Shown here: piece after piece, positions 1-10,123 of the stretch | Layout: each line of letters begins with the position of its first letter | Position numbering within the stretch: position 1 is the stretch's first letter | DNA from: SZUA-22 sp963751695 | Lineage (GTDB): Bacteria; Bacteroidota; Ignavibacteria; Ignavibacteriales; Melioribacteraceae | DNA: 64,000 bases | NCBI GenBank assembly: GCA_963751695.1 | Contig: CAVVVP010000002.1 | Location: 372,001 to 436,000, forward strand | Direction: 5' to 3' | Made by a program: the position numbers and the translations under genes | Notes under the pieces: generated by a model | What the model was told of the DNA's origin: nothing | Seen by the model: only the letters and a program-made list of their open reading frames with translations | Database searches by the model: none

Positions 1-1845
1 TCTTGCTGTAACTTCATTCCCAAGTTTCACAAACATTTTATAAATGAAACTACTGAAAACCTTTTTGATTAAAAGTTCGTTCCAGAATCCCATTTCTTCT
101 GGGACAATTTTGTTAAAAATTACCCTTCCAACAGTAGTTTCAATCAGCTCATTTTTAATCATTACTTTTATCTTTGCATGAAGTTCAACAGCTCTGTTAT
201 CGTATGCTATCAGGACTTCACCAGCATCACTGAAGATCATTCCTTCACCTTTTGCACCAACTTTAACTTTGGTTAAATAGTAACAGCCAAGAACAATATC
301 CTGTGTAGGAACCACTATCGGGCTTCCATTTTGTGGAGAAAGTATATTATGACTAGAAAGCATTAGGATTGAAGCTTCTAACTTAGCTTCAGGTGAAAGT
401 GGTACGTGAACCGCCATCTGGTCACCATCAAAGTCGGCATTAAATGCTGTACAGACCATTGGGTGAAGCTGAATCGCTTTTCCATCTATTAATATAGGCT
501 GGAATGCTTGAATTCCTAATCTATGCAAAGTAGGAGCTCGGTTGAGCATAACTGGGTGACCTTGAATTAATCTTTCAAGAATATCCCAAATTACTGCTTC
601 TTTTCTGTCAACAGCTTTTCTTGCACTTTTTACTGTTTTATAATGTCCACGTTCAATCAATTTCCGGATAACAAATGGTTTGAATAGTTCAATCGCCATA
701 TCTTTTGGAAGACCACACTGATGTAATTTTAGTTCTGGACCAACAACAATTACTGAACGGCCAGAATAATCAACACGTTTTCCTAGAAGATTTTGACGGA
801 AACGGCCTTGTTTTCCTTTAAGCATATCACTTAATGACTTAAGTGGTCTATTTCCATCACTCCTTACTGCGCTTGTTCTTCTCGAATTATCAAAAAGTGC
901 ATCAACAGCTTCTTGAAGCATTCTTTTCTCATTCCTTAGGATAACTTCTGGAGCTTTGATCTCAATAAGTCTTTTTAGTCGATTGTTTCGAATAATAACT
1001 CTTCTGTAAAGGTCATTCAAATCACTTGTTGCAAATCTTCCACCTTCTAGAGGGACAAGAGGTCTCAACTCCGGAGGTATAACAGGAAGAATTCCTACAA
1101 TCATCCATTCAGGTTTGTTAACAACTTTAAAATCATGTTCTCTAAAAGCTTCTAAAACTCTAAGACGCTTTAAGTGGTCATTTCTTTTTTGCTGTGAAGT
1201 TTCATTCTTTAGAGTTTCTTTCAGTTCTCTAAATGTCCCTTCAATATCGATACTTTTAAGAAGTTCTTTTACAGCTTCACCACCTATTTTAGCAATGAAT
1301 TTTTTAGGATCATCGTTCTCTAAAGAGTCGTTGTCATGATCAAGTGATATTACGATTTCAAAATATTGATCTTCAGAAATAAGGTCTTTAAACTGAAGTC
1401 CTGTTGTACCAGGATTAATAACAACATATGATTCATAATAAATGACTTTTTCGAGTTCTTTAGTCTTCATTCCAATAATATTACCAATTTTTGATGGTAA
1501 CGCTTTAAAGAACCAAATATGAACTACAGGTACTGCTAAATTAATATGTCCCATTCTTTCTCTTCGGACACTTTTTAGTGTAACTTCAACACCGCACCTG
1601 TCGCAAACGATGCCTTTATATCTGATACCTTTGTATTTACCGCACGCACATTCCCAATCTTTTACTGGACCAAAAATCTTTTCGCAGAATAATCCGTCCT
1701 TTTCGGGTCTGTACGATCTATAATTTATCGTTTCAGGTTTTGTAACCTCACCATGAGATCTTGAAAGTATGTCATCAGGACTAGCTAAACTAATAGTTAA
1801 TTTCTCAATGGTTTTTATTTTTGATTCTTGAGGTCTGAATCTCAT
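1..1845 (-). CDS. rpoC: RNA polymerase beta' subunit, N-terminal 615 residues (cut by window edge)
   Basis: Catalytic subunit of RNA polymerase. The reading frame runs unbroken from ATG at 1845 to base 1 and continues outside the window, so only about the first 615 of some 1,400 residues are seen. The zinc-binding domain near the N-terminus has Cys at residues 66, 68, 81 and 84 (CAC...CDRC). The active-site motif NADFDGD is present, with the Mg-binding aspartates at 471, 473 and 475. The clamp/switch region ([13 protein letters not shown]) just precedes it. A Shine-Dalgarno AAAGGAG lies 8 bases before the ATG. The gene follows rpoB by 37 bp in the usual rpoBC order. Unlike rpoB, no frame break is seen here. 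Confidence 0.97.
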   Translation of the reverse strand, partial: MRFRPQESKIKTIEKLTISLASPDDILSRSHGEVTKPETINYRSYRPEKDGLFCEKIFGPVKDWECACGKYKGIRYKGIVCDRCGVEVTLKSVRRERMGHINLAVPVVHIWFFKALPSKIGNIIGMKTKELEKVIYYESYVVINPGTTGLQFKDLISEDQYFEIVISLDHDNDSLENDDPKKFIAKIGGEAVKELLKSIDIEGTFRELKETLKNETSQQKRNDHLKRLRVLEAFREHDFKVVNKPEWMIVGILPVIPPELRPLVPLEGGRFATSDLNDLYRRVIIRNNRLKRLIEIKAPEVILRNEKRMLQEAVDALFDNSRRTSAVRSDGNRPLKSLSDMLKGKQGRFRQNLLGKRVDYSGRSVIVVGPELKLHQCGLPKDMAIELFKPFVIRKLIERGHYKTVKSARKAVDRKEAVIWDILERLIQGHPVMLNRAPTLHRLGIQAFQPILIDGKAIQLHPMVCTAFNADFDGDQMAVHVPLSPEAKLEASILMLSSHNILSPQNGSPIVVPTQDIVLGCYYLTKVKVGAKGEGMIFSDAGEVLIAYDNRAVELHAKIKVMIKNELIETTVGRVIFNKIVPEEMGFWNELLIKKVFSSFIYKMFVKLGNEVTAR

Positions 1846-1882
1846 AAATATTCTCCTTTAAAACTTTGTTTATTCAGTCTAA

Positions 1883-3388
1883 CTAGTTAATCTTGATATC
1901 TAATCCCAAACCTTGAAGTTCTTTAATAAGAACATTAAAGGCTTCTGGGATATTTGGACGATTTAGGTTTTCGCCTTTAACAATTGCTTCGTATGTTTTA
2001 GCTCTACCAACAACGTCGTCACTCTTTACAGTTAAAATTTCTTGAAGCACATTTGATGCGCCGTAACCTTCAAGTGCCCATACTTCCATTTCTCCAAAAC
2101 GCTGACCACCGAATTGAGCTTTACCGCCCAATGGTTGCTGTGTTATTAAAGAATATGGTCCAATGGAACGTGCATGGAGTTTATCATCAACCATGTGTCC
2201 AAGTTTTAGCATATAGATATATCCACATGTCACTTTCTGATGAAATTGCTCACCAGTTCTACCATCAATCATTGTAGATTTACTACCTTCTGGTAAATTT
2301 GCTTCATCAAGTAATTGTTCAACTTCTTCTACAGTTGCTCCATCAAAAATCGGAGTTTCGAATTTTACTCCTAGATTCTTGCCTACCCATCCAAGAGCAG
2401 TTTCATATAACTGTCCAAGGTTCATTCGGGAAGGTACACCAAGCGGATTAAGAACTATATCAACTGGAGTTCCGTCTTCAAGATAAGGCATATCTTCTTG
2501 AGGAACTATTTTAGCAACAACACCTTTATTTCCATGACGTCCAGCCATCTTATCACCAACTTGAAGCTTCCTTTTCTTAGCAACATAAACTTTTGCTAAC
2601 TGCACAACACCTGGAGATAATTCGTCACCACTTTGAATATTTAACTTCATTCTCTTGAAATCTTCTTCGTTATCTGCAAGAATTTTGAAATAATTTCTAA
2701 AGAGAGTTTTGATCATTTTATTTGTCTCTTCATCACTAAACCATTCTTGAGTGTAATCCAATTTAGTTACATCTTCAATACCTTGAAATGTATTCTCTTT
2801 AATAGCTGTATTATTTCTCAGAACAACTGTGCCGTCAAGATCTCTAACGCCAGTTGTAGTTTTATCTTTTGAAATTCTTGCAAGTTTTCCAACTAATTGT
2901 GAATATAATTCAGATTTCTTCACGATTAATTGATGCTCAAGATTCTCAATAGTTTGTTTTTCTTCCTTTTTAGATTCACTATCACGACGCTTTCGACTAA
3001 ATAATCTGGTTTGAATAATGGTTCCTTTTAATCCGGGAGGTGCTTTCAGTGAAGCATCTTTAACATCGCCAGCTTTGTCACCGAATATAGCTTTCAATAA
3101 TTTTTCTTCAGGTGTAGGATCGGTTTCTCCTTTTGGAGTTATCTTTCCTATTAAAATATCCCCTTCTTTGACTTCTGCACCTTCCATTATAATTCCGCGT
3201 TCGTCAAGATTCTTAGTAGCTTCTTCACTTACGTTTGGAATGTCTCTGGTTAATTCTTCTTCACCTCGTTTTGTTTCTCTAACTTGTAGTTCAAACTCTT
3301 CAATATGAATTGATGTATATTCATCGTTAGCAACAAGACGCTCACTAATAATAATAGCATCTTCAAAGTTGTAACCCCTCCATGGCAT
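1883..3388 (-). CDS. rpoB: RNA polymerase beta subunit, C-terminal part (after a frameshift)
   Basis: C-terminal 501 residues of RpoB, out of frame by one base with the N-terminal part at 3418-5661. This piece opens with [12 protein letters not shown], the normal internal continuation of RpoB. Reading further upstream in the same frame gives [13 protein letters not shown], so the Met at 3388 is internal and not a true start. It carries the active-site region [16 protein letters not shown] and the C-terminal clamp contact with beta' ([14 protein letters not shown]). The ATG has no sensible ribosome-binding site. Adding one G to the GG at minus-strand 3427-3426 restores a single frame of about 1,259 residues, a normal length for the family. 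Confidence 0.93.
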   Translation of the reverse strand: MPWRGYNFEDAIIISERLVANDEYTSIHIEEFELQVRETKRGEEELTRDIPNVSEEATKNLDERGIIMEGAEVKEGDILIGKITPKGETDPTPEEKLLKAIFGDKAGDVKDASLKAPPGLKGTIIQTRLFSRKRRDSESKKEEKQTIENLEHQLIVKKSELYSQLVGKLARISKDKTTTGVRDLDGTVVLRNNTAIKENTFQGIEDVTKLDYTQEWFSDEETNKMIKTLFRNYFKILADNEEDFKRMKLNIQSGDELSPGVVQLAKVYVAKKRKLQVGDKMAGRHGNKGVVAKIVPQEDMPYLEDGTPVDIVLNPLGVPSRMNLGQLYETALGWVGKNLGVKFETPIFDGATVEEVEQLLDEANLPEGSKSTMIDGRTGEQFHQKVTCGYIYMLKLGHMVDDKLHARSIGPYSLITQQPLGGKAQFGGQRFGEMEVWALEGYGASNVLQEILTVKSDDVVGRAKTYEAIVKGENLNRPNIPEAFNVLIKELQGLGLDIKIN

Positions 3389-3417
3389 GAATCCAACTAA
3401 TACGTTTTTACCAAGAG

Positions 3418-5661
3418 CTAACTCTCCTGCTCAATTGCAGGACCATCTGCTAGGACATCCTCTTTTTTAACTTTTTGTCCAGTTTTTACAATTGATTTTT
3501 GGTTAAAGCATGTTTCTTGGTTAGTGCCATTGAACTTTATAAGATGATATTCAACTCTTCTGTCGTCATCAAAAGAAGTCAATGATTCATAACTATCTGG
3601 ATCAGAATCGTATTTTACAATTATTTTATCAGCGTCAGCATACTCAACTATACCAGAATCTTCTGCTAAGATAATCGATTTTGAATCTCGAGCAACTCTG
3701 TATTCCATTCCTGTACCAACAAGTGGGGATTCTGGAACAAGCAAAGGAACTGCTTGACGCTGCATGTTTGAACCCATCAAGGCTCTGTTAGCATCATCAT
3801 GTTCTAGGAAAGGAATTAGTGAAGCACCAGCACTAACAATCTGTGATGGAGCAACATCCATATAATGAACATTTTCTGGTGTAACGACAGGGAACTCACC
3901 TCGTTTACGACATTTTACACGTTCTAGTACAAATTTACCTTGATCACTTATTGGTGCATTTGCCTGCGCGATCGTAAACTCATCTTCTTGATCTGCACTT
4001 AAATAATCAACACTTTTAGATACTTTCCCGTCCTTAACCTTTCGGTATGGGGTTTCGAGAAATCCAAAATGATTTACTCTTGCATAGAGTGTCAATGAAG
4101 AGATCAAACCAATATTTGGTCCTTCAGGAGTTTCAATTGGACATAGACGTCCATAATGTGAATGGTGAACGTCACGTACCTCAAATCCAGCTCTTTCTCG
4201 AGTTAGACCACCAGGACCTAATGCAGAAACTCTTCGTTTGTGAGTTAGCTCAGAAAGTGGATTTGTTTGATCCATAAATTGAGATAATTGGTTTGTACCA
4301 AAAAATGCATTAATCACACTGCTAATAGTTCTTGCATTAACAAGGTCTTGAGGTTGCATGTTTTCAGTATCACGCATATTCATGCGCTCTTTAATTGTAC
4401 GAGCCATACGTGCAAGACCAACATTGTACTGCTGCATCAATTGCTCGCCAACTGTTCTAACTCTTCTATTACCAAGATGGTCAATATCGTCAACTGCCAC
4501 ATTCCCATTTTTCAAATGGATTATGTTTTCCATTATTGCTACTATGTCTTCAATAGTTAAAACGCGAACATCTTTTGGTATATCTAATTCAAGTTTGTCA
4601 TTCATTCTGAAGCGACCAACTTCACCAAGATCATATCTCTTATCATTAAAGAACAATTTATCGATCAAAGATTGAGCTGTTTCCACATCTGGTGCTTCAC
4701 CAGTACGTAATTGTCTGTAAATAGCAAATAAAGCTTCTTCTTTTGAAGTTGAAGGATCTTTCTTTAACGTATTCAGAATTAAGTCTTGATCAGGATTTGC
4801 TTCTTCAACAATCACCTTAATAATTTTAATGTCAGAAGCTTTAATGTTGTCAATAACTTCTTCTGTAAGTTCGCCATCTTTAGTAACATAAATTTCACCA
4901 GTATCCAAATCAATTACATCTTCTGATGAAATTCTGCCTCTGTGCACTTCCGGATCTAATTTTTTTACGGAAATTTCTTCAACTAAATTAAATAGATTTA
5001 ATATCTCCTCATCAGTAGTATATCCAAGAGCTCTTAAAAGAGTTGTTGAAGGGAATTTCTTTCTTCTGTCTATATAAACATATAGGATGTGATTAATATC
5101 TGTTGCAAATTCTACCCAGCTACCACGGAAAGGAATAATTCGTGCTGAGTAAATAGGAGTACCATTTGGATGAACAGTTTGAGCAAATGCTACTCCTGGA
5201 GATCTATGAAGCTGACTAACAATAACTCTCTCTGCTCCATTAATTATAAATGTACCACGATCTGTCATAAATGGTAAATTACCAAGATAGACTTCTTGTT
5301 CAATTGAGTTTACATACTCTTCGGTTTCATCGTCTTTAGTGGATAATCTTAATTTTGTTTTAAGAGGAGCACTGAATGTCAATCCTCTTTCCTTACATTC
5401 TCTAATTGAAAAACGAGGTTTTTCAATGTGATAATCGATAAAGTCTAGCCGGTAAAACTCTTTATTATCAAATATTGGGAAATTGGTAGTGAATACTTCA
5501 TGAAGACCTTTTTTTTCTCTGCTGTCCCTTGCAACATCCATTTGCAGAGCATCTTCAAAAGATTCTAATTGAATATTTAATAAATTGGGTTGTTTTATGG
5601 CAGGAGTAATGGACCCAAATGTTATACGGTTAGTTATCTTGTTAATTTTATGTTTATCCAA
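3418..5661 (-). CDS. rpoB: RNA polymerase beta subunit, N-terminal part (ends at a frameshift)
   Basis: N-terminal 747 residues of RpoB, covering the protrusion, lobe and rifampicin region ([21 protein letters not shown], then [14 protein letters not shown]). It ends early at a TAG right after [11 protein letters not shown], where the family continues with [16 protein letters not shown]. That continuation lies one base out of frame directly downstream. The start is TTG at 5661 with an AGGGAGG Shine-Dalgarno 6 bases away; no ATG fits as well. It follows rplL across a 126-bp gap holding a long hairpin. The residues around the rifampicin pocket look wild type. The break is most simply a missing base in the sequence, because rpoB is essential. 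Confidence 0.95.
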   Translation of the reverse strand: MDKHKINKITNRITFGSITPAIKQPNLLNIQLESFEDALQMDVARDSREKKGLHEVFTTNFPIFDNKEFYRLDFIDYHIEKPRFSIRECKERGLTFSAPLKTKLRLSTKDDETEEYVNSIEQEVYLGNLPFMTDRGTFIINGAERVIVSQLHRSPGVAFAQTVHPNGTPIYSARIIPFRGSWVEFATDINHILYVYIDRRKKFPSTTLLRALGYTTDEEILNLFNLVEEISVKKLDPEVHRGRISSEDVIDLDTGEIYVTKDGELTEEVIDNIKASDIKIIKVIVEEANPDQDLILNTLKKDPSTSKEEALFAIYRQLRTGEAPDVETAQSLIDKLFFNDKRYDLGEVGRFRMNDKLELDIPKDVRVLTIEDIVAIMENIIHLKNGNVAVDDIDHLGNRRVRTVGEQLMQQYNVGLARMARTIKERMNMRDTENMQPQDLVNARTISSVINAFFGTNQLSQFMDQTNPLSELTHKRRVSALGPGGLTRERAGFEVRDVHHSHYGRLCPIETPEGPNIGLISSLTLYARVNHFGFLETPYRKVKDGKVSKSVDYLSADQEDEFTIAQANAPISDQGKFVLERVKCRKRGEFPVVTPENVHYMDVAPSQIVSAGASLIPFLEHDDANRALMGSNMQRQAVPLLVPESPLVGTGMEYRVARDSKSIILAEDSGIVEYADADKIIVKYDSDPDSYESLTSFDDDRRVEYHLIKFNGTNQETCFNQKSIVKTGQKVKKEDVLADGPAIEQES

Positions 5662-5718
5662 CCCTGACCTCCCTTAAATTGGAAATTTATATCAAAATTT
5701 TTTGCTCAAACGAAATAC

Positions 5719-5754
5719 AAATTGGTGAAGCGGACTAATCCGTTTCACCAATTT
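5719..5754 (-). promoter_or_regulatory. Long hairpin in the rplL-rpoB intergenic region (putative attenuator)
   Basis: Imperfect inverted repeat with arms AAATTGGTGAA and TTCACCAATTT, extended inward by CGGA/TCCG around a 4-base loop. About 15-16 base pairs form with one mismatch. On the transcribed (minus) strand it is not followed by an uninterrupted U run, so it looks like a partial terminator/attenuator or an RNase processing site. In other bacteria an attenuator between rplL and rpoB lowers rpoBC expression relative to the ribosomal proteins; the same role here is inferred. Confidence 0.6.
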
Positions 5755-5787
5755 CAATAAATAGTTAACTTATAACCCCAAAAGGGA

Positions 5788-6168
5788 TTATTTAAGCTCT
5801 ACTGTTGCTCCAGCTTCTTCAAGCTCTTGCTTAATCTTTTCAGCTTCATCTTTTGAAACTTGTTCTTTAACAGGTTTTGGACATCCATCAACTAGTTCTT
5901 TAGCTTCTTTTAATCCTAAACCAGTGTGAGCTCTAACAACTTTAATTACATTGATTTTCTTCTCACCAAATGATGCTAAGATAACATCAAATTCTGTTTT
6001 TTCTTCTGCAGCAGCTCCACCTTCAGCGGGAGCAGCGGGTCCTCCCATAACTACGGGTGCAGCAGCGGTTACACCAAATTCTTCTTCTAAAGCTGATTTT
6101 AATTCAGAAGCTTCAACAAGTGTAAGCTCTTTTATTTTCTCAACAATTTCTGTTACTTTTTCTGACAT
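5788..6168 (-). CDS. rplL: 50S ribosomal protein L7/L12
   Basis: Stalk protein of the large subunit, present in several copies and recruiting translation GTPases. At 126 residues it has the expected plan: an N-terminal dimerisation helix pair (residues 1-35), an Ala/Gly/Pro-rich hinge (about 36-54, [13 protein letters not shown]) and the compact C-terminal domain with [22 protein letters not shown], the factor-binding helix. It sits 42 bp after rplJ, whose product anchors it to the ribosome, and just before the rpoB hairpin. This is the standard L10-L7/L12 operon arrangement. Confidence 0.97.
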   Translation of the reverse strand: MSEKVTEIVEKIKELTLVEASELKSALEEEFGVTAAAPVVMGGPAAPAEGGAAAEEKTEFDVILASFGEKKINVIKVVRAHTGLGLKEAKELVDGCPKPVKEQVSKDEAEKIKQELEEAGATVELK

Positions 6169-6210
6169 TTTATTTCTCCTATGAAATATATTTTGTTTTC
6201 TTTTTCAAAA

Positions 6211-6732
6211 TTATGCGGCTTTTGTTTTACCGACTTCATCAATTACACTTACAAGATCTCTGATTACTGCATTCAACGATCCAACAATTCCAGATGCTGG
6301 AGAAGCGATACTTCCAACAATGCTAGCCATAACTTCATCTTTAGTTGGCATAGAAGCGAGAACCTTAAGCTGATCTTCACCATAAAATGATGATTCGATA
6401 TAGCAGCCTTTAAATTCCAATTTTTTCTTATTGTCGCTGAATTTTTTGATGATCTTAGCAGGGGCAACATAGTTTTCTTCGACAAATGCAATTCCAATCA
6501 TTCCTTCGAGAAGGTTATTTAGTTCATCATATTCACCGAGTTCCGAAATTGCTTTCTTAACAAGTGTATTCTTAAATACTTTGTAAGTAACATTTTCTTT
6601 CAGGAACTCACGACGTAATCCGCTGATTTCTTCAACGTTTACACCATGATAATTAACTAAATAAACAGCTGATGCATTACTGAAGTTTTTTTTGATCTGA
6701 GATACCATCTCTTCTTTTTCTGACCTATTCAT
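6211..6732 (-). CDS. rplJ: 50S ribosomal protein L10
   Basis: Base of the L7/L12 stalk; it binds 23S rRNA with its N-terminal domain and L7/L12 dimers with its C-terminal helix. It has 173 residues, normal for the family. It starts MNRSEKEEMVSQIK and contains AVYLVNYHGVNVEEISGLRREF and the TYKVFKNTLVKKAI segment typical of L10. The C-terminal helix ends VISVIDEVGKTKAA. It lies between rplA and rplL. The 82-bp gap upstream contains short AT palindromes but nothing I could fold convincingly into an L10 autoregulatory leader. Confidence 0.96.
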   Translation of the reverse strand: MNRSEKEEMVSQIKKNFSNASAVYLVNYHGVNVEEISGLRREFLKENVTYKVFKNTLVKKAISELGEYDELNNLLEGMIGIAFVEENYVAPAKIIKKFSDNKKKLEFKGCYIESSFYGEDQLKVLASMPTKDEVMASIVGSIASPASGIVGSLNAVIRDLVSVIDEVGKTKAA

Positions 6733-6814
6733 CCTTTGCCTAATTCAGTTTTAAATGTTCAGTTTATTATTTAGAAGCATTACGTAATTATATATTATAA
6801 TATGAGTGCGTAAA

Positions 6815-7513
6815 CTATTTTATCGTTGCAGTTTCATCTTTAGAAATCTGCATACCGGGTCCCATCGTGCTGGTTAGATAAAGACTCTTCACATATTGTC
6901 CTTTTGCAGCTGATGGTCTTAATTTTATTATTCTGGTCAAAAAAGCACGTGCATTTTCAACAAGTTGGTTTGTTTCAAAATTGAGTTTTCCTAAACTTGC
7001 GTGAACAATTCCAGTTTTATCAACACGAAATTCAATTTTTCCAGCCTTAACTTCTTTAATCGCATTAACAACATCAGTAGTGACTGTTCCACTTTTAGGA
7101 TTTGGCATCAAACCTTTTGGGCCAAGAACTCTACCAAGCTTTCCAAGTTCTGCCATCGTATCAGGCATAGCAATAACGACATCTACATCAGCCCATCCAC
7201 CTTTTATTTTCTCAAGATACTCTTCGAATCCAGCATGATCAGCACCAGCTTCTAAAGCTTCTTCAGCTTTAGAACCTTTTGCAACAACAAGTACTCTAAC
7301 TTCTTTACCTGTTCCATGTGGAAGGCTTACAGTACCTCGAACCATTTGATCAGCATGTCTTGGATCAACTCCTAATCTAATTGCACAATCTAAAGTTTCA
7401 ACAAACTTTACATTCGATTTATCTTTCAAGACTTTAATAGCATCCTCGATACTGTACTCTTTTTTCAAGTCAAGTGTATCTTTTAGGGCTTTTACTCTCT
7501 TTGACTGTTTCAT
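6815..7513 (-). CDS. rplA: 50S ribosomal protein L1
   Basis: Large-subunit L1-stalk protein that binds 23S rRNA and helps release E-site tRNA; in many bacteria it also represses its own rplKA mRNA. It has 232 residues, standard length. Signature segments are [24 protein letters not shown] near residues 47-70 and the L1 motif around [18 protein letters not shown]. It follows rplK by 33 bp in the conserved nusG-rplK-rplA-rplJ-rplL order. Confidence 0.97.
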   Translation of the reverse strand: MKQSKRVKALKDTLDLKKEYSIEDAIKVLKDKSNVKFVETLDCAIRLGVDPRHADQMVRGTVSLPHGTGKEVRVLVVAKGSKAEEALEAGADHAGFEEYLEKIKGGWADVDVVIAMPDTMAELGKLGRVLGPKGLMPNPKSGTVTTDVVNAIKEVKAGKIEFRVDKTGIVHASLGKLNFETNQLVENARAFLTRIIKLRPSAAKGQYVKSLYLTSTMGPGMQISKDETATIK

Positions 7514-7546
7514 TTTCTATCCGACCTAATTTTTAAACTTTAATAA

Positions 7547-7972
7547 TTAATCTTTGACTGTTATTCCCATACTTCTAGCAGTACCAGCGATCATATTTAT
7601 TGCATGATCTACATCGTTAGCATTTAAATCCGGCATTTTTGTTTCAGCTATTTCCTGCAATTGTGCTCTAGTAACTTGAGCAACTTTAGTTTTATTTGGT
7701 TCTGATGATCCTTTTGGAAGATTCAGATTTTTCTTCAATAAAACTGCTGCAGGGGGTGTTTTTGTAATAAACGAAAATGATTTATCAGCATATACTGTTA
7801 TTACAACCGGAATAATCAATCCAGCTTTATCAGAAGTTTTTGCATTAAATTGCTTACAAAATTCCATTATGTTGACACCTTTTTGACCAAGAGCAGGTCC
7901 CACAGGTGGTGAAGGATTTGCTTGGCCAGCAGGAATTTGCAATTTAATATATCCAGCGATTTTCTTTGCCAT
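7547..7972 (-). CDS. rplK: 50S ribosomal protein L11
   Basis: Part of the GTPase-associated centre of the large subunit, next to the L7/L12 stalk. It has 141 residues, standard length. The N-terminal part [20 protein letters not shown] holds the conserved proline-rich linker. The C-terminal rRNA-binding domain ends [16 protein letters not shown], matching the family signature. It lies 18 bp after nusG and 33 bp before rplA. Confidence 0.97.
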   Translation of the reverse strand: MAKKIAGYIKLQIPAGQANPSPPVGPALGQKGVNIMEFCKQFNAKTSDKAGLIIPVVITVYADKSFSFITKTPPAAVLLKKNLNLPKGSSEPNKTKVAQVTRAQLQEIAETKMPDLNANDVDHAINMIAGTARSMGITVKD

Positions 7973-7990
7973 AATTCTAACCTATTCTAT

Positions 7991-8539
7991 TTATTTCTCT
8001 AATTCTGCTTGAACAAAATCGATTTCAACTGGAGTTTTTCTTCCGAAAATTGAAACCATTACTTTTATTTTCATTTTCTCTTCATTCACTTCTTCAATGA
8101 TACCGGAGAAATTGTTGAACGGACCATCTACTATTTTGATGAAATCACCTGAACGGAAAATTGTATCAGTTCTTTCAGTTTCTTCATTCTGAGTAATTCT
8201 TCCGACAATCCTTTTAACTTCTGCTGGTAGCAGAGGCGCTGGATTATTAGAATTTCCTAAGAAACCCATAACAGATGGTGTATTTGCTATAAAATCTTTG
8301 ACCTTAATATCGAGATCTGCATTTACCAATATATAGCCTGGAAAGAAGTTTCGAGTTTTGCTCTTTTTCTTCCCATCTTTAACTTCGAATATTTTTTCAG
8401 TAGGAACCAACACTTCTACAATACGAGCATCTAGATACTCATTATCTCGTAACTCAGCATCGATTAGGTTTTTAACCTTATTCTCATGTCCGGAGAAGGT
8501 TTTAACTACATACCATTTTGCTTTTGTGTTTTCTTCCAC
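7991..8539 (-). CDS. nusG: Transcription termination/antitermination factor NusG
   Basis: General elongation factor that binds RNA polymerase and couples it to ribosomes or Rho. It has 182 residues. The NGN domain starts KWYVVKTFSGHENKVK and includes NFFPGYILV. The C-terminal KOW domain is FRSGDFIKIVDGPFNNFSGIIEEVN. It starts with GTG at 8539, whose G overlaps the last base of the secE stop codon, so the two are translationally coupled. It lies in the conserved secE-nusG-rplK context. Confidence 0.96.
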   Translation of the reverse strand: MEENTKAKWYVVKTFSGHENKVKNLIDAELRDNEYLDARIVEVLVPTEKIFEVKDGKKKSKTRNFFPGYILVNADLDIKVKDFIANTPSVMGFLGNSNNPAPLLPAEVKRIVGRITQNEETERTDTIFRSGDFIKIVDGPFNNFSGIIEEVNEEKMKIKVMVSIFGRKTPVEIDFVQAELEK

Positions 8540-8724
8540 TATCTAAATAATCCTTTGAAGAGATTTGTTACTCCCATATCAATCACATAAGTAAATGCTG
8601 ATAAAAGCAAACATGTTACTATTACAATTATGGTAGATTCTTTCAATTCTTCTTTTGTTGGCCAAGTGACTTTTTTCATCTCTTTGACCACGTCATTAAA
8701 AAAGTTTACAATTTTGTCTTTCAT
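8539..8724 (-). CDS. secE: Preprotein translocase subunit SecE
   Basis: Essential small subunit of the SecYEG channel. It has 61 residues, the short single-span form. It contains the conserved amphipathic segment VVKEMKKVTWPTKEELKEST followed by one transmembrane helix (about residues 30-50, IIVIVTCLLLSAFTYVI). It lies between tRNA-Trp and nusG, the standard bacterial position, and overlaps nusG by one base. Confidence 0.95.
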   Translation of the reverse strand: MKDKIVNFFNDVVKEMKKVTWPTKEELKESTIIVIVTCLLLSAFTYVIDMGVTNLFKGLFR

Positions 8725-8753
8725 CTAATCCAATACCAAGTTTTAATTCGTAG

Positions 8754-8826
<73 letters not shown>

Positions 8827-8827
8827 A

Positions 8828-8995
8828 TTATTTTGTTTCTTTAAAAATAACGTGCTTTCGAACAACAGGGTCGTACTTCTTGTATTCAACTCTAGAGGGA
8901 TGTTCTCTTTTGTTTTTTGAACCAGTATATCTATATCCTGTACCTGCTGTGCTTTCCAAAATAATGCGTTGTCTTACATTCTTAGCTTTTGCCAT
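8828..8995 (-). CDS. rpmG: 50S ribosomal protein L33 (zinc-free type)
   Basis: Small large-subunit protein of 55 residues starting [11 protein letters not shown]; an in-frame upstream ATG at 9016 would add seven residues unlike the family, so the start at 8995 is preferred. It contains [27 protein letters not shown], the L33 core. No cysteine is present, so this is the C-minus, zinc-independent form. It is tucked between tRNA-Trp (1 bp away) and tRNA-Thr, a place often held by tuf in other bacteria. Confidence 0.93.
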   Translation of the reverse strand: MAKAKNVRQRIILESTAGTGYRYTGSKNKREHPSRVEYKKYDPVVRKHVIFKETK

Positions 8996-9059
8996 TCTTT
9001 TCCTCGCAAAAAACAATTCAAAAAAAATTCAAACATCGACTCATTTAATCAATGTTTTG

Positions 9060-9132
9060 AGCTGACGACCGGGATTGAACCGGTGACCTCATCCTTACCA
9101 AGGATGTGCTCTACCGACTGAGCTACGTCAGC
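9060..9132 (-). tRNA. tRNA-Thr (GGT anticodon)
   Basis: A 73-nt cloverleaf. The acceptor stem is GCTGACG/CGTCAGC, the anticodon stem CATCC/GGATG, and the loop TTGGTAA gives anticodon GGT, reading ACC and ACT. The T arm is ACCGG-TTCAATC-CCGGT. The discriminator is T and CCA is not encoded. It lies 9 bp from tRNA-Gly, so the two are surely one transcript. Confidence 0.95.
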
Positions 9133-9141
9133 CTATTATTG

Positions 9142-9214
9142 AGCGGGAGACGGGACTCGAACCCGCAACCAACAGCTTGGAAGGCTGTGACTCTACCAAT
9201 TGAGTTACCCCCGC
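9142..9214 (-). tRNA. tRNA-Gly (TCC anticodon)
   Basis: A 73-nt cloverleaf. The acceptor stem GCGGGGG pairs with CTCCCGC with one G-T wobble, the discriminator is T, and the anticodon loop CTTCCAA gives TCC, reading GGA and GGG. The T arm is GCGGG-TTCGAGT-CCCGT. Second in the Tyr-Gly-Thr cluster. Confidence 0.95.
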
Positions 9215-9368
9215 TTATAATAAATCATTACATTTAGAACAAAACAAACTTGCATTCCAATCTGAATACTTTATTGGAATAAAAACATAACTATTTTACT
9301 TTTGAATATTCAACTGAAGTACGAATTTGAATAGGCTCCAAACTCTCCTTCACCTTGATTCTGTAACG

Positions 9369-9451
9369 TGGGCAGGGAGGGAATCGAACCCCCTCAGGCG
9401 TTGCCAACGGATTTACAGTCCGCCCCGACTCTCCAGCTTCGGCGCCTGCCC
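9369..9451 (-). tRNA. tRNA-Tyr (GTA anticodon)
   Basis: An 83-nt class II tRNA. The acceptor stem is GGGCAGG/CCTGCCC, the anticodon loop CTGTAAA gives GTA, and a long variable arm follows the anticodon stem. The discriminator is A, as required for tyrosine identity. It is 154 bp upstream of tRNA-Gly. The 117 bp between it and the yajQ stop (9574) probably hold the promoter for this tRNA/secE transcript, but I could not single out a clear one. Confidence 0.95.
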
Positions 9452-9573
9452 AAAATCGCCTATCTTTAAAATAAACGAGCTACAAATATATGGGGATTTT
9501 TTTTTTATGCAAGAATCTATTTAACACATTTTTTTATTAACCATTCTGTGACTCAAACGGGTAATATAATATG

Positions 9574-10071
9574 TTACTTGTAGTTAACGAATTGAGTTGG
9601 AAAGTTTAGATCAGCTTCCTTGACCGCATTAATTACTGCTTGGAGTTCATCCTTCTTTGCGCCTTGGACACGAACTCTTTCATCCATTATCTGAGCATTC
9701 ACTTTCAACTTCATGTCTTTTATCATTTTAGTGATTTTCTTTCCATTATCTTTGGAAATTCCACTTTGGAGATCAATTTTTTGTTTTATTCTTCCTCCAG
9801 CAGCTGGTTCAGCTTCATTGACTTTCAGCGCTTTAAGGGAAAGATCTCTTCTGAGAAATTTAGTCTGAATAATATCAAAAGAAGCTTTGAGAGCATAATC
9901 GTCTTTAGTATTAATGGTTATTGTCTTTTCTGCTTTATTCAAATCAATTTCCGTTTTAGAATCCTTGAGATCATACCTTTGCTGAATTTCTTTAATAGAC
10001 TGGTTGATTGCATTATCCACTTCCTGAAAATCAATTTCTGATACAATATCAAATGATGAGTTTTTAGCCAT
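9574..10071 (-). CDS. yajQ: YajQ-family nucleotide-binding protein (DUF520)
   Basis: Small cytoplasmic protein with two ferredoxin-like folds. Some family members bind cyclic di-GMP or RNA; the role here is unknown. It has 165 residues, the usual family length. Family features: the start SSFDIVSEIDFQEVDNAI, RYDLKDSKTEIDLN near residue 32, and the end KEADLNFPTQFVNYK. It lies upstream of the tRNA/ribosomal block and downstream of comM on the same strand, with 52 bp between it and the comM stop. Confidence 0.93.
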   Translation of the reverse strand: MAKNSSFDIVSEIDFQEVDNAINQSIKEIQQRYDLKDSKTEIDLNKAEKTITINTKDDYALKASFDIIQTKFLRRDLSLKALKVNEAEPAAGGRIKQKIDLQSGISKDNGKKITKMIKDMKLKVNAQIMDERVRVQGAKKDELQAVINAVKEADLNFPTQFVNYK

Positions 10072-10123
10072 TTTATTATTCCTTTTCGTTTATTCTATAT
10101 ACTTTTTAGTTTTATATAATTGG

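Noticed and set aside
3418..3430. Programmed -1 frameshift in rpoB
   Set aside because: The site CAG GAG AGT TAG has no slippery heptamer and no downstream pseudoknot that I can see; a missing base is simpler.
6733..6814. L10 autoregulatory leader upstream of rplJ
   Set aside because: Only short AT palindromes (ATTACGTAAT, ATATTATAATAT) are present; no kink-turn-like fold could be built by eye.
9640..10041. 133-residue open frame opposite yajQ
   Set aside because: It is the antisense of a well-recognised gene and its translation is Phe/Ile/Ser-rich with no family features.
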